The notes under the pieces were generated by a model, which did no database searches, was not told where the DNA came from, and saw only the letters and a list, made by a program, of their open reading frames with translations. From Gaiellasilicea sp963802765 (GTDB lineage: Bacteria > Actinomycetota > Thermoleophilia > Gaiellales > Gaiellaceae): DNA of 64,000 bases. The stretch's first letter is position 1, and each line of letters starts with the position of its first letter. The position numbers and the translations under genes are program-made. The stretch is taken from contig CAWDJZ010000013.1 in assembly GCA_963802765.1 (NCBI GenBank), positions 372,001 to 436,000 on the forward strand, given 5' to 3'. Of this stretch, positions 35,775 to 44,442 are shown in pieces.

Positions 35775-37097
35775 ATGGCGGCCACGAAGACGATCGACAT
35801 CCGCACCGCGATCCCCGGGCCGCGCTCCGCGGAGATCCTGGAGCGGAAGGCACGCGTGATAGCGAACGCGAAGTCGATCCTGCTCCCGATCGTCGCCCAG
35901 GAGGGTCGAGGCGCGACGCTCGTCGACGTCGACGGCAACGTGTTCATCGACTTCACGGGCGGGGTCGGCTGCCTCAACGTCGGTCACGCGCATCCGCGCG
36001 TCGTCGAGGCCGCGGCTGAGCAGCTCGGCCGCTTCATCCACACCGACTTCACCGTCGTCCCCTACGAGCCGTACGTCGAGCTCGCCGAGCGCCTCCTGGC
36101 CCGCGCGCCCTTCACAGTGCCCGCGAAGGCAGCGTTCTTCAACGCGGGCACCGAGGCGGTCGAGAACGCGGTCAAGTTCGCGCGCCTCGCCACGGGCCGC
36201 CCTGCCGTGATCGCGTTCGAGGGAGCGTTCCACGGGCGGACGCTCCTTTCCGTGACGCTGACGTCGCGGCCGCACCCGTACAAGGCCGGGATGGGCCCAT
36301 TCGCGCCGGAGGTCTACCGCGCGCCGTTCCCCCAGGCCTACCGGGGGCCAGACGCCGAGACCGCCCTCGCAGAGGTGCGCGGGCTCTTCGTCACCGAGGT
36401 CGCGGCCGAGCAGGTCGCGGCGATCATCGTCGAGCCTGTGCAGGGCGAGGGCGGCTTCCTGCCCGCGCCGCAGGAGTTCCTCGAGGGTCTCCGCGCGATC
36501 TGCGACGAGCACGGGATCTGCCTCATCGCCGACGAGGTGCAGACCGGCTTTGCCCGGACGGGCAAGCTCTTCGCGCTCGAGCACTACGGGGTCGAGCCCG
36601 ACCTGATCACGATCGCGAAGTCGATGGCCGGCGGGTTCCCGCTCTCCGGCGTGCTCGGGAAGGCCGAGATCCTCGACGCGGCGCACGACGGCGCCGTCGG
36701 CGGCACGTACGTCGGCAATCCGGTCGCGCAGGCGGCTGCTCTCGCCGTGCTCGACGTGATCGACGACGAGGGCCTCTGCGATCGCGCCGTCTCGATCGGG
36801 GAGACGATGCGGGCCCGCATGCTCGCCTGGCAGGAGCGGTTCGCCGCGATCGGTGACGTGCGCGGCCTCGGCGCGATGCTCGCGATCGAGCTCGTCGCCG
36901 ACCCGGCGACGAAGAAGCCCGCTCCCGAGCTGGCCCAGGCGGTCATCGACGCGGCGATGCACCGCGGCCTCCTCCTCCTCAAGGCCGGTGTGCACGGCAA
37001 CGTGATCCGCGTCCTCTCGCCGCTCGTCCTCACCGACGCCGAGCTCGACGAGGCGCTCGCGGCGTGGGAAGACGCGCTCGCGCACGTGCTCGGCTAG
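35775..37097 (+). CDS. gabT: 4-aminobutyrate aminotransferase (class III)
   Basis: A 440-residue class III PLP aminotransferase. Anchors: FIDFTGGVGCLNVGHAHPRV, NAGTEAVENAVKFAR, AFEGAFHGRT, VEPVQGEGGF, CLIADEVQTGFARTG and the PLP lysine in TIAKSMAGGFPLSGVLG. The VGG-TYVGNPVAQAAALAVL end fits GABA/5-aminovalerate aminotransferases; acetylornithine transaminase is less likely because of length. It transfers the amino group to 2-oxoglutarate. The kinase gene starts 7 bases after its stop. Confidence 0.9.
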   Translation: MAATKTIDIRTAIPGPRSAEILERKARVIANAKSILLPIVAQEGRGATLVDVDGNVFIDFTGGVGCLNVGHAHPRVVEAAAEQLGRFIHTDFTVVPYEPYVELAERLLARAPFTVPAKAAFFNAGTEAVENAVKFARLATGRPAVIAFEGAFHGRTLLSVTLTSRPHPYKAGMGPFAPEVYRAPFPQAYRGPDAETALAEVRGLFVTEVAAEQVAAIIVEPVQGEGGFLPAPQEFLEGLRAICDEHGICLIADEVQTGFARTGKLFALEHYGVEPDLITIAKSMAGGFPLSGVLGKAEILDAAHDGAVGGTYVGNPVAQAAALAVLDVIDDEGLCDRAVSIGETMRARMLAWQERFAAIGDVRGLGAMLAIELVADPATKKPAPELAQAVIDAAMHRGLLLLKAGVHGNVIRVLSPLVLTDAELDEALAAWEDALAHVLG

Positions 37098-37104
37098 ACC
37101 TTCG

Positions 37105-38007
37105 GTGGCAGAGCGCGACCTGATCGCGGGCCGGTACGAGCTCGGAGAGGTGCTCGGCAGCGGCGGCATGTCGAGCGTCTACCGCGCCTTCGACACCCTC
37201 CTCGAGCGCAACGTGGCGCTCAAGATCCTGCACCCCCAGTACCTCGGCGACGACGACCACGTCGAGCGCTTCCGGCGTGAGGCGCGCTCCGTCGCCCAGC
37301 TCTCGCACCCCAACGTGGTCACCGTGATCGATCGTGGCGAGGACGCGGGCAGGGAGTACATCGTCTTCGAGCTGGTCGACGGCGACGACCTGAAGGAGCT
37401 CGTCGAGCGCGCGGGGCCGCTGCCCGTGCGCAGGGTGCTCGAGCTCGGCCTCGAGGTCGGCCGCGCGCTCGCGTTCGCTCACGGCCAGGGGCTCGTGCAC
37501 CGGGACGTGAAGCCGCAGAACGTGCTCCTCGACACCGACGGCCGCGCCAAAGTCACCGACTTCGGGATCGCCCGCTCGCTTGGAACCGCGAGCACCACGG
37601 AGACGGGCACCGTGCTCGGCACGAGCCACTACATCGCGCCCGAGCAGGCGCGTGGGGAACGTGTCGACGCGCTCACCGACGTCTACTCGTTCGGCGCCGT
37701 CCTCTACGAGCTGCTCGCCGGCGACGTGCCGTTCCCCGGCGACAGCTTCCTCACCGTGGCGATGAAGCACGTCAACGAGCCGGTGCCGAACGTGCTCGAC
37801 CGCCGTCCCGACGTGCCCCTCCGCCTCGCCTCCCTGGTCGAGCGCTGCCTGGCGAAGGAGCCCTCCGACCGTCCTGCCTCGATGGACGAGGTCGTGGGCG
37901 AACTGCAGGCGTGCCTCGCCGACCTCGACGCGAAAGAGGACGGCGAGGCGACGATGATCGTCAGGAAGCCGGCCGCCGGCGCCCGCGCGACGTCGTCCCC
38001 GGCGTGA
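37105..38007 (+). CDS. Serine/threonine protein kinase (PknB-like catalytic domain)
   Basis: A 300-residue kinase domain: glycine loop GSGGMSSVYRAFD, Lys in NVALKIL, HRDVKPQNVLLD catalytic loop, DFGIARS, and the activation segment TGTVLGTSHYIAPEQARG. The frame stops shortly after (PAAGARATSSPA). Removing one C from the CCCC run (37997-38000) would continue it as RRERRRVPLLLLL, a basic juxtamembrane and a membrane helix, into the next ORF. So the original is probably one kinase of about 472 residues with an external discoidin-like domain. Confidence 0.88.
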   Translation: MAERDLIAGRYELGEVLGSGGMSSVYRAFDTLLERNVALKILHPQYLGDDDHVERFRREARSVAQLSHPNVVTVIDRGEDAGREYIVFELVDGDDLKELVERAGPLPVRRVLELGLEVGRALAFAHGQGLVHRDVKPQNVLLDTDGRAKVTDFGIARSLGTASTTETGTVLGTSHYIAPEQARGERVDALTDVYSFGAVLYELLAGDVPFPGDSFLTVAMKHVNEPVPNVLDRRPDVPLRLASLVERCLAKEPSDRPASMDEVVGELQACLADLDAKEDGEATMIVRKPAAGARATSSPA

Positions 38008-38017
38008 GCGCCGCCGT

Positions 38018-38524
38018 GTGCCTCTTCTTCTCCTCCTTGTAATCGCACTCGTCGTCGCCGCCGCCCTGGTCGGCGGCTACCTGCTCGTGCGCGACGGAGA
38101 CGGGACAGGCTCGGCGGCGGCCGGGCCGGTGCAGCTCCAGGGGATCGCGTCCTACGACCCGGACGGCGACAGCGAGGAGCACAGCGAGCGCGTCCAGGAC
38201 GCGACCGACCGGGACCCGTCGACGTACTGGACGACCGAGACCTACCAGGCCTTCACGAAGCCGGGAGTCGGGCTGGTGCTCGACGCAGGCGAGCCGAGCG
38301 AGCCGGCGCAGCTCGCCGTCACGACCGACACGCCGGGCTTCACGGCCGAGATCCGGGCGGGCGACTCGCCTGACGGCCCGTTCGAGACCGTGGCCGGCGG
38401 AAAGTCGGTCGATGCGAACACGGTCTGGGACCTCGACGGGCCCGCTGCGCGCTACTACCTCGTCTGGATCACCGGCCTCGACGGCGTCGCGCACGTCAAC
38501 GAGGTCGAGGCCAGCTCCTCCTAG
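38018..38524 (+). CDS. Membrane-anchored discoidin-like (F5/8C) extracellular domain, probable tail of the kinase
   Basis: A 168-residue segment with an N-terminal membrane helix (PLLLLLVIALVVAAALVGGYLL) and a galactose-binding-like domain (YDPDGDSEEHSERVQDATD, TYWTTETYQ, GVGLVLDAGEP, FTAEIRAGD, YYLVWITGLDG). Extracellular discoidin-like tails are usual on the kinase just upstream in this lineage, so this is probably the sensor half of that gene split by one base. As it stands it begins at GTG 38018. It converges on ddl with a 4-base overlap. Confidence 0.75.
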   Translation: MPLLLLLVIALVVAAALVGGYLLVRDGDGTGSAAAGPVQLQGIASYDPDGDSEEHSERVQDATDRDPSTYWTTETYQAFTKPGVGLVLDAGEPSEPAQLAVTTDTPGFTAEIRAGDSPDGPFETVAGGKSVDANTVWDLDGPAARYYLVWITGLDGVAHVNEVEASSS

Positions 38525-39543
38525 TACTCGAGGTCCAGGCGACGCTCGTGGCGTTCGAGCGCGAGCTCGATCAGCCGGTCGAGCAGCTCGGCGTAGGGGA
38601 TCCCGGACGCCTCGAACAGCCGCGCGTACACGCTCGTGGCCGTGAAGCCCGGGATCGTGTTGAGCTCGTTCACGACCACCTCGCCGCCCTCGCGGACGAA
38701 GAAGTCGACGCGCGCCATGCCCTCGCACTCGGTGGCGATGAACGAGTCGACCGCGAGCTCCTGCACGCGTGCCGCCACGTCCGCCGGGATGCGCGCGGGC
38801 ACGATGATGTCCGAGCCGCCCTCGTCGTACTTGGCGGCGTAGTCGTACCACTCCGCGTGCGGCACGATCTCGCCGACGACGGACGCGAGCGGCGGCGGGC
38901 GCAGGTTGCCGAGGACGCCGCACTCGACCTCCGTGCCGGCGACGAACTCCTCGACGAGCACCTTCTCGTCGTGGCGGCGCGCGAGTGCGACCGCCTCCTC
39001 GAGCTCCGCCTCGTCGTGAGCCTTCGAGATCCCGACCGAGGAGCCGAGCCGGGCCGGCTTCACGAACACCGGGTATCCGAACGGGTTCTCGAGCTCGTCG
39101 CCGAGGCGAAGGGTGACGTTGCGCGTGACCGGGATGCCGCGGTCGCGGAGCACGGCCTTGAACAGGTCCTTGTCCATGCAGAGGGCCGAGGCCGCGACGC
39201 CGGGGCCGACGTACGGCACATTCGCGAGCTCGAGCAGGCCCTGGACGGTGCCGTCCTCGCCGAACGGGCCGTGCAGGACGGGGAGGACGACGTCGACGGC
39301 CCCGAGCGCCTGCGCCGGTCTCGAGTCGGCGAGCACCGGCAGCGTCTCCGTGACGGAGCCTTGTAACAGTCTGTTGCTTGCGCCCTCGAGCGCCCAGCGG
39401 CCGTCGCGTCCGATCGCGATCGTCGTCGTTTCGTAGCGCTCGGGGTCGAGCGCGTCCAGCACCGACCGCGCCGACGCGAGCGAGATCTCGTGCTCGCTCG
39501 AGCGCCCGCCGGCGACGACTGCGACGCGCAGCCGTCGTTTCAA
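38521..39543 (-). CDS. ddl: D-alanine--D-alanine ligase
   Basis: A 340-residue ATP-grasp ligase. Motifs: VAVVAGGRSSEHEISLASARS (residues 6-26), VLPVLHGPFGEDGTVQGLLE, VKPARLGSSVGISKA (ATP loop), EVECGVLGN, DFFVREGGEVVVNELNTIPGFT. It joins two D-Ala for peptidoglycan. TTG start at 39543 gives the proper N-terminus. The longer frame upstream is repeat sequence. The start lies in the 3' arm of a small hairpin whose loop holds the Shine-Dalgarno. Confidence 0.95.
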   Translation of the reverse strand: MKRRLRVAVVAGGRSSEHEISLASARSVLDALDPERYETTTIAIGRDGRWALEGASNRLLQGSVTETLPVLADSRPAQALGAVDVVLPVLHGPFGEDGTVQGLLELANVPYVGPGVAASALCMDKDLFKAVLRDRGIPVTRNVTLRLGDELENPFGYPVFVKPARLGSSVGISKAHDEAELEEAVALARRHDEKVLVEEFVAGTEVECGVLGNLRPPPLASVVGEIVPHAEWYDYAAKYDEGGSDIIVPARIPADVAARVQELAVDSFIATECEGMARVDFFVREGGEVVVNELNTIPGFTATSVYARLFEASGIPYAELLDRLIELALERHERRLDLEY

Positions 39544-39563
39544 CGGCTGATCCTTGGCCGTTG
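39541..39563 (-). promoter_or_regulatory. Hairpin over the ddl start, possible translational control
   Basis: On the minus strand CAACGGC pairs with GCCGTTG around a nine-base loop CAAGGATCA. AAGGA in the loop is the only plausible ribosome site, 7 bases before TTG, and the TTG itself is the end of the 3' arm. Melting the stem would be needed to use the start; thermosensor or protein control is possible but untested. Confidence 0.4.
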
Positions 39564-39579
39564 AAACGGGGGAGGGGGT

Positions 39580-39654
39580 GTGGGGGAACCGGGAGGTTCC
39601 CCCACATGACACGAGAAGAAGGGGGCTCGCGGGGGAAACATGGTTTCCCCCGCG
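39580..39654 (-). repeat. Two perfect hairpins between pknB and ddl
   Basis: GTGGGGGAACC / GGTTCCCCCAC with loop GGGA (39580-39605) and CGCGGGGGAAAC / GTTTCCCCCGCG with loop ATG (39628-39654), both perfect. The second lies first in the leftward transcript from pknB. No U tract follows either, so they are not classical terminators; they could slow polymerase, protect mRNA ends, or be a repeat. Confidence 0.65.
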
Positions 39655-39679
39655 GGAGCGAGCCGCAGGCGAGCGACGC

Positions 39680-41635
39680 TCACGGCTGGGTGAACGTGGG
39701 CTGCGTGATGGTGGGCTCGGTCGGCGGCGGCGTCTCCTCGGGCAGCGGCGCCTCGAAACGCCCGACCACGATCACGACCGTCGTCCCCTGCTCGGCCTCG
39801 GTGCCGCCCTCGGGATCCTGTGAGAGCACGCGCCCGTCGAGGCTCTCGTCCTCGATGATCTCCTCGACCACCTGCACCTGGAACCCCGACGTCTCCAGCT
39901 GGGCGGTCGCCCCGGCTTCCGTCTGGCTCGTGACGTCGGGGATCCGGGAGGTTTGCGGGCCGCGGGAGACCTGGAGCGTGATCACGGAGCCCTTCGCCTG
40001 CTGCGAGCCGGCGGCCGGATTCTGGCCGACGACGATCCCCGCGGGCTCGGGGTCGTCGACGTCCTGCCGCGCCACTGCGAAGCCCACGCCCTGGAGCTGC
40101 GATTCGGCCGACTCGAACGCGCTGCCGATCACGTTCGGGACGGTGATCGGCTTCGGCCCCTTCGAGACGTTGACACGCACCGTCGACCCCTCGATCAGCT
40201 CCGTACCGGCCTTCGGGTCGATCGCCGTGACGGTGTTCACGGGCTCGAGGGAGTTCACCTGGATGACATTCACCTCGAGTCCCGCGTTGACGAGCGCCGC
40301 CACCGCCGCGTCCCTGCTCTGGCCGACAACGTCCGGAACGCGGGTCTTCGGCGGCCCGCTCGAGACGATGATCGTGACGAAGTTGCCGCGCTCGATCCGC
40401 TCCCCCGGCTGCGGGTCCTGTTCGAAGACGATCCCTTCTTTCGTGTCGGCGTTGGGCTCTCGCTGGACGAGCTCCTTCAAGCCCGCCTCGCGAATGTCGT
40501 CCACCGCCAGCTGCTCCGCGACGCCGTCGACGTCGGGTACGGCGACCGGCTCGGCGGCGCTCAGCTGGTCCTGGAGCTCCTGCCAGGCGAACCAGCCGCC
40601 CGTGACCGCGGCGACGAGCAGAAGGAGCGCGAGCAGCCACGGCCAGATCGAGCGGGTGCGCGGCGCCTCGTCGTACTCGTAGTAGCGGCCCGGCGTGTAG
40701 GTCGTGGCGGCTGCCGCGCCGGCCGTTGTCGCCGCCTCGCCGAGCTCGCCGCGCGAGAGCACCGTCGTCGCAGCTTCCGCGGTCTCCGCCGAGACGCCGA
40801 TCCCGCGGGCGATCCGCTCGAGATCGGAGTCCATCTCCTCGGCGGAGTGGTAGCGGTCGGCAGGGTCCTTGGCGAGCGCCCGGAGGACGACGTAGTCGAG
40901 ATCGCGCGGGACCTCGGGCCGGAGAGCCGACGGCGGCACCGGGGTCTGGGAGAGGTGCTTCATCGCGATCTCGACGGGGGTGTCGCCGGTGAACGGGACC
41001 GTGCCGGTGAGCAGCTCGTAGAGGACGATCCCGGTCGAGTAGAGGTCGGAGGTCTGGTCGACCGGCGCGCCGCGCGCCTGCTCGGGCGAGAGGTACTGGG
41101 CCGTGCCGATGATGGAGCCCGCCTCCGTCATCTGGCTCGCCGCGCCCGCGCGCGCGATCCCGAAGTCCATTACCTTCACACGACCGTCGCCGTCGACGAT
41201 CACGTTGTGCGGCTTGATGTCGCGATGGACGATGCCGTTGCGGTGGGCGAAGCGCAGGGCCGACAGGATCTGGCGGGTGTAGTCGATCGCGATCCCGAGC
41301 GGCGAAGGCCCGCGGGCGACGAGGAGCTCCTTGAGCGTCCGCCCCTCGATGTGCTCCATCGCGATGTAGTAGGTGCCCTCAGCCTCGCCCCGGTCGTAGA
41401 TCGAGACGATGTTCGGGTGCGAGAGGCCGGCGGCGTTCTGCGCCTCGCGGCGGAACCGCTCGATGAACTGCTCGTCGCTCGCGTGCCGGTCGTCGAGGAT
41501 CTTGATCGCGACGCGCCGGCCGAGCTCCTGGTCGTAGGCGAGATAGACGTTCGCCATCCCGCCCGAGCCCAGTTTCCGGGCGATCTGGTAGCGACTGTCG
41601 AAGAGCGTGTCGATGAGGGTGTCGCCGGCAGCCAT
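39680..41635 (-). CDS. pknB: Serine/threonine protein kinase PknB with four PASTA domains
   Basis: A 651-residue receptor kinase. Cytoplasmic catalytic domain: GSGGMANVYLAYD, Lys45 in RVAIKILDD, HRDIKPHNV, DFGIARA, and TAQYLSPEQARG. A membrane helix (WPWLLALLLLVAAVTGG, about residues 333-350) leads to four extracellular PASTA repeats, each with a VPDV or VPNV start (last one IPDV), which bind muropeptide or lipid II. A Pro/Thr/Gln-rich tail ends the protein. It phosphorylates cell-wall proteins including FhaA partners. Next to pbpA (11 bases) and above ddl, as in the mycobacterial cluster. Confidence 0.94.
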   Translation of the reverse strand: MAAGDTLIDTLFDSRYQIARKLGSGGMANVYLAYDQELGRRVAIKILDDRHASDEQFIERFRREAQNAAGLSHPNIVSIYDRGEAEGTYYIAMEHIEGRTLKELLVARGPSPLGIAIDYTRQILSALRFAHRNGIVHRDIKPHNVIVDGDGRVKVMDFGIARAGAASQMTEAGSIIGTAQYLSPEQARGAPVDQTSDLYSTGIVLYELLTGTVPFTGDTPVEIAMKHLSQTPVPPSALRPEVPRDLDYVVLRALAKDPADRYHSAEEMDSDLERIARGIGVSAETAEAATTVLSRGELGEAATTAGAAAATTYTPGRYYEYDEAPRTRSIWPWLLALLLLVAAVTGGWFAWQELQDQLSAAEPVAVPDVDGVAEQLAVDDIREAGLKELVQREPNADTKEGIVFEQDPQPGERIERGNFVTIIVSSGPPKTRVPDVVGQSRDAAVAALVNAGLEVNVIQVNSLEPVNTVTAIDPKAGTELIEGSTVRVNVSKGPKPITVPNVIGSAFESAESQLQGVGFAVARQDVDDPEPAGIVVGQNPAAGSQQAKGSVITLQVSRGPQTSRIPDVTSQTEAGATAQLETSGFQVQVVEEIIEDESLDGRVLSQDPEGGTEAEQGTTVVIVVGRFEAPLPEETPPPTEPTITQPTFTQP

Positions 41636-41646
41636 GGGCGTACAGG

Positions 41647-43119
41647 TTAGGAGTTCGCCGCCCCTCCCAGGAGCGCCTGCAAGACGTCTCGTGCGACCGG
41701 AGCGGCGGTCTCACCGCCGGTCGAGTTCTGCTGTTCGACGACGACCGCGATTGCGTACTCGGGCTCGCCGCGCCCCGCGAAGGCGATGAACCACGTCGTG
41801 TTCAAGCCGGCGATGCCGGTCTCCGCCGTCCCCGTCTTGCCGCCGATTCGGACGCCCGGGATCCGGGCCGCCGTGCCGGTGCCGCCCTCGACCGCGGCCA
41901 CCATCATCTCCTGCACCGCCCGCGCCGTCTCCGGGCTCACCGCACGGCGGATCTCGTCAGGCCGGTTGCGGACGACGATCGAGCCGTCGGGTGCGACGAC
42001 GCGGTCGACGACGTAGGGCCGCATGAGGACCCCGTCGTTCGCGATCGTCCCGGCGAGCATCGCCATCTGCAGCGGCGTCACCAGCAGCCGCTCCTGGCCG
42101 AAGGCGAAGCGGCCCGGGTCGACGTCGCTGTCCACGGCCGGGTCGAAGAGCTTCGTGCCCTTGTAGAGGCCGCTCGGCGCCCGCTCGCTCGAGGGCGTCT
42201 CGAGCGGGGGGTCCTCGTAGAAGCCGAACCGCTTGGCGTAGCGCACGAGCAGCTTGGCGCGGAGCTCCTTGCCGATGTTGCAGAAGACGGAGTTGACCGA
42301 GTACTTGAGGGCGTCCGCCAGGTTGAGCCGGCCGAAGGGCCGGGTCGTGTCGTAGTTGTTGACCCGCTTGCCGTAGACCTCGCAGTAGCCGGGGTCGAAG
42401 AAGCTCGAGTTCGGCGTGAAGCGACCGGCGTCGATCGCGGCCGCGGCGGTCAGCACCTTGAAGGTGGAGCCGGGCGCGTACAGGCCCGAGGTCGCCCGGT
42501 TGAGCAGCGCGTCCGGGCGCCGGCAGTCGGCGTCGGTCCCTGTCACGTCGTCGAAGTTCTCCTCCACGTCGTTCGGGTCGTAGGTCGGCGACGAGGCCAG
42601 GACGACAACCTTGCCCGTCTTCACCTCGATCACGGCGACGGCGCCGCAGCGCGACCCGAGCGACTCCAGCGCGACCCGCTGGGCGCGTGGGTGGAGGGTG
42701 AGCACGAGGTCGTTTCCGGTGATCGTCGCGCCCGTGAGCTGGTCGAGCGTTGTGTCGACGACGGTCGAGAGATTGGCGTTCTGCCCTGTCAGGTAGTCGT
42801 TCATCGAGCGCTCGAGGCCTGTCCGGAAGCGCGACTGGGTGGAGTAGCCGTGCACGTGGGCGGCGAGCCCCCGCTGCGGGTACTCGCGGAAGTAGAGCGT
42901 TCGCCCGCCGACCTTCCGCGCCTGATTTCGCGCCAGCGTCAGGCCCCTGCTCCTGATCTCGCCCCGCTTGATCGTGAACTGTGCGACCCGCTCGATCTGG
43001 TTGTCCTGCCGGTCGGCGAGGTCACCGGCGGCCCACGCCTGCCAGTAGGTCGTCGCCACCACCAGCACGACGATGAGGCCGACGCCCGTCAACGCGAGCC
43101 GCGTGATCTGCCGGTTCAT
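41647..43119 (-). CDS. pbpA: Penicillin-binding protein 2-type transpeptidase (PbpA)
   Basis: A 490-residue bitopic class B PBP: N-terminal membrane helix (LALTGVGLIVVLVVATTYW), then a dimerisation region (KRGEIRSRGLTLARN), then the transpeptidase domain with SxxK at Ser218-Lys221 (PGSTFK), SVN at about 274-276, and KTG in GGKTGTAE. It crosslinks septal or elongation peptidoglycan together with RodA. ATG start overlaps the rodA stop by 4 bases. Confidence 0.94.
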   Translation of the reverse strand: MNRQITRLALTGVGLIVVLVVATTYWQAWAAGDLADRQDNQIERVAQFTIKRGEIRSRGLTLARNQARKVGGRTLYFREYPQRGLAAHVHGYSTQSRFRTGLERSMNDYLTGQNANLSTVVDTTLDQLTGATITGNDLVLTLHPRAQRVALESLGSRCGAVAVIEVKTGKVVVLASSPTYDPNDVEENFDDVTGTDADCRRPDALLNRATSGLYAPGSTFKVLTAAAAIDAGRFTPNSSFFDPGYCEVYGKRVNNYDTTRPFGRLNLADALKYSVNSVFCNIGKELRAKLLVRYAKRFGFYEDPPLETPSSERAPSGLYKGTKLFDPAVDSDVDPGRFAFGQERLLVTPLQMAMLAGTIANDGVLMRPYVVDRVVAPDGSIVVRNRPDEIRRAVSPETARAVQEMMVAAVEGGTGTAARIPGVRIGGKTGTAETGIAGLNTTWFIAFAGRGEPEYAIAVVVEQQNSTGGETAAPVARDVLQALLGGAANS

Positions 43120-44429
43120 GCCGACCCCCGCGCGAGCGCGTTCGCCCGGTTCGAGACGAGCAGGAGCAGTGCGAGCAGGATGAAGTTGGCGACGACGCTC
43201 GAGCCGCCGTAGGAGACGAACGGCAGCGTGATCCCGGTCAGCGGGATCACGCGCAGCACGCCGCCGACGATGATGAAGGTCTGCAGCGCGAAGCCGAAGG
43301 TGAGCCCGGCTGCGAGCAGCTTCGAGAAGCCGTCGTCCGCCGTCAGCGCGATGCGGAAGCCTCGCGCGACGAAGAGCATGAAGACGAGGAGGAGCCCGGC
43401 GGCGCCGACGAGCCCGACCTCCTGCGCGATCGCCGAGTAGATGAAGTCCGTGTTCAGGAACGGGATGATCGGATCGCCCGCGGTCGTGGTGAACGTGCCC
43501 CTGCCGAGGCCTGTACCGCCGAAGCCGCCGTTCCCGATCGAGTAGAGGCTCTTGACGAGCTGGAACGAGCCGCAGTCCTGACGCAGCGCCAGCTCGCCCG
43601 TCTGGGCGCAGTAGACCGGCTGCTCGGTCCACGGCTGCAGCCAGATCGTGACCCGCTCCTGGACGTGGTCGACGTACCGGTAGACGAGCGCCGCTCCGCC
43701 GAGGAAGAGCGCCAGGCCGGCGGCCGCGAAGGACGCGCGTCCCGTGGCCACGTAGAGCATGGCGAGGAAGATCCCGAACAGGAGCAGCGCGCTGCCGAGG
43801 TCATTCGTCTGGACGAGCACCAGCATCGCGGCGCCCCAGATCAGGAGCAGCGGGCCGAAGTCCTTGAGCCGGCCCTGCGCCAGCACCTCACGCTTCTCCC
43901 GCAGGTAGCCGGCGAGGAAGATGATCAAGAAGATCTTCGCCAGCTCGCCGGGCTGGAACTGGAAGGTCCCGATCCGCACCCAGAGCCGCGCGCCGTTGAT
44001 CGACTGTCCGATCACCGGCAACGCCGGCAGCGCCATCAGCGTGATCGCGGCGATCCCGAACAGGTACTTGTAGGTCTCGAGCACGCGGTAATCGCGCCGG
44101 AGCGCGATCAACGTCAGCGAAAAGAGGCCGACGCCGCAGATGATCCAGAGGCTCTGCCGGAAGGCGTCGTCCGGATCGAGCCGGTAGATCGTGGTGACGC
44201 CGATCGCCGAGAGCAGCGCGGCGAGCGGCAGCAAGACGGGGTCGGCCCACGGGACGACCGCGCGCGTCACGAGGTGTGCCGCGAGATAGAGCCCCATGAA
44301 GATGCCGGCGTAGGTGAGCGAGGTCGAGTCGACCAGCGAGGAGCGGGCGATGTAGACGCTCGCGAAGCCGATCGCGGTGAGCACGCCGACGGCGAGGAGG
44401 TTCGCGAGCTCGCGGTTTCTCAGGGACAT
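43116..44429 (-). CDS. rodA: FtsW/RodA/SpoVE family peptidoglycan polymerase
   Basis: A 437-residue SEDS protein with about ten membrane helices. The family string GNGGFGGTGLGRGTF, WIWQ-like extracellular loops and the terminal ITLPFVSYGGSS are present. It polymerises glycan strands for the PBP encoded next. RodA is favoured over FtsW by its place between pstP and pbpA in the conserved order. ATG at 44427-44429; 13 bases to pstP. Confidence 0.93.
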   Translation of the reverse strand: MSLRNRELANLLAVGVLTAIGFASVYIARSSLVDSTSLTYAGIFMGLYLAAHLVTRAVVPWADPVLLPLAALLSAIGVTTIYRLDPDDAFRQSLWIICGVGLFSLTLIALRRDYRVLETYKYLFGIAAITLMALPALPVIGQSINGARLWVRIGTFQFQPGELAKIFLIIFLAGYLREKREVLAQGRLKDFGPLLLIWGAAMLVLVQTNDLGSALLLFGIFLAMLYVATGRASFAAAGLALFLGGAALVYRYVDHVQERVTIWLQPWTEQPVYCAQTGELALRQDCGSFQLVKSLYSIGNGGFGGTGLGRGTFTTTAGDPIIPFLNTDFIYSAIAQEVGLVGAAGLLLVFMLFVARGFRIALTADDGFSKLLAAGLTFGFALQTFIIVGGVLRVIPLTGITLPFVSYGGSSVVANFILLALLLLVSNRANALARGSA

Positions 44430-44442
44430 CGTGTGCGGCGGC

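Noticed and set aside
37105..41635. Two neighbouring kinases as a recent tandem duplication
   Set aside because: They differ in the extracellular part (discoidin vs PASTA), lie on opposite strands, and are separated by ddl.
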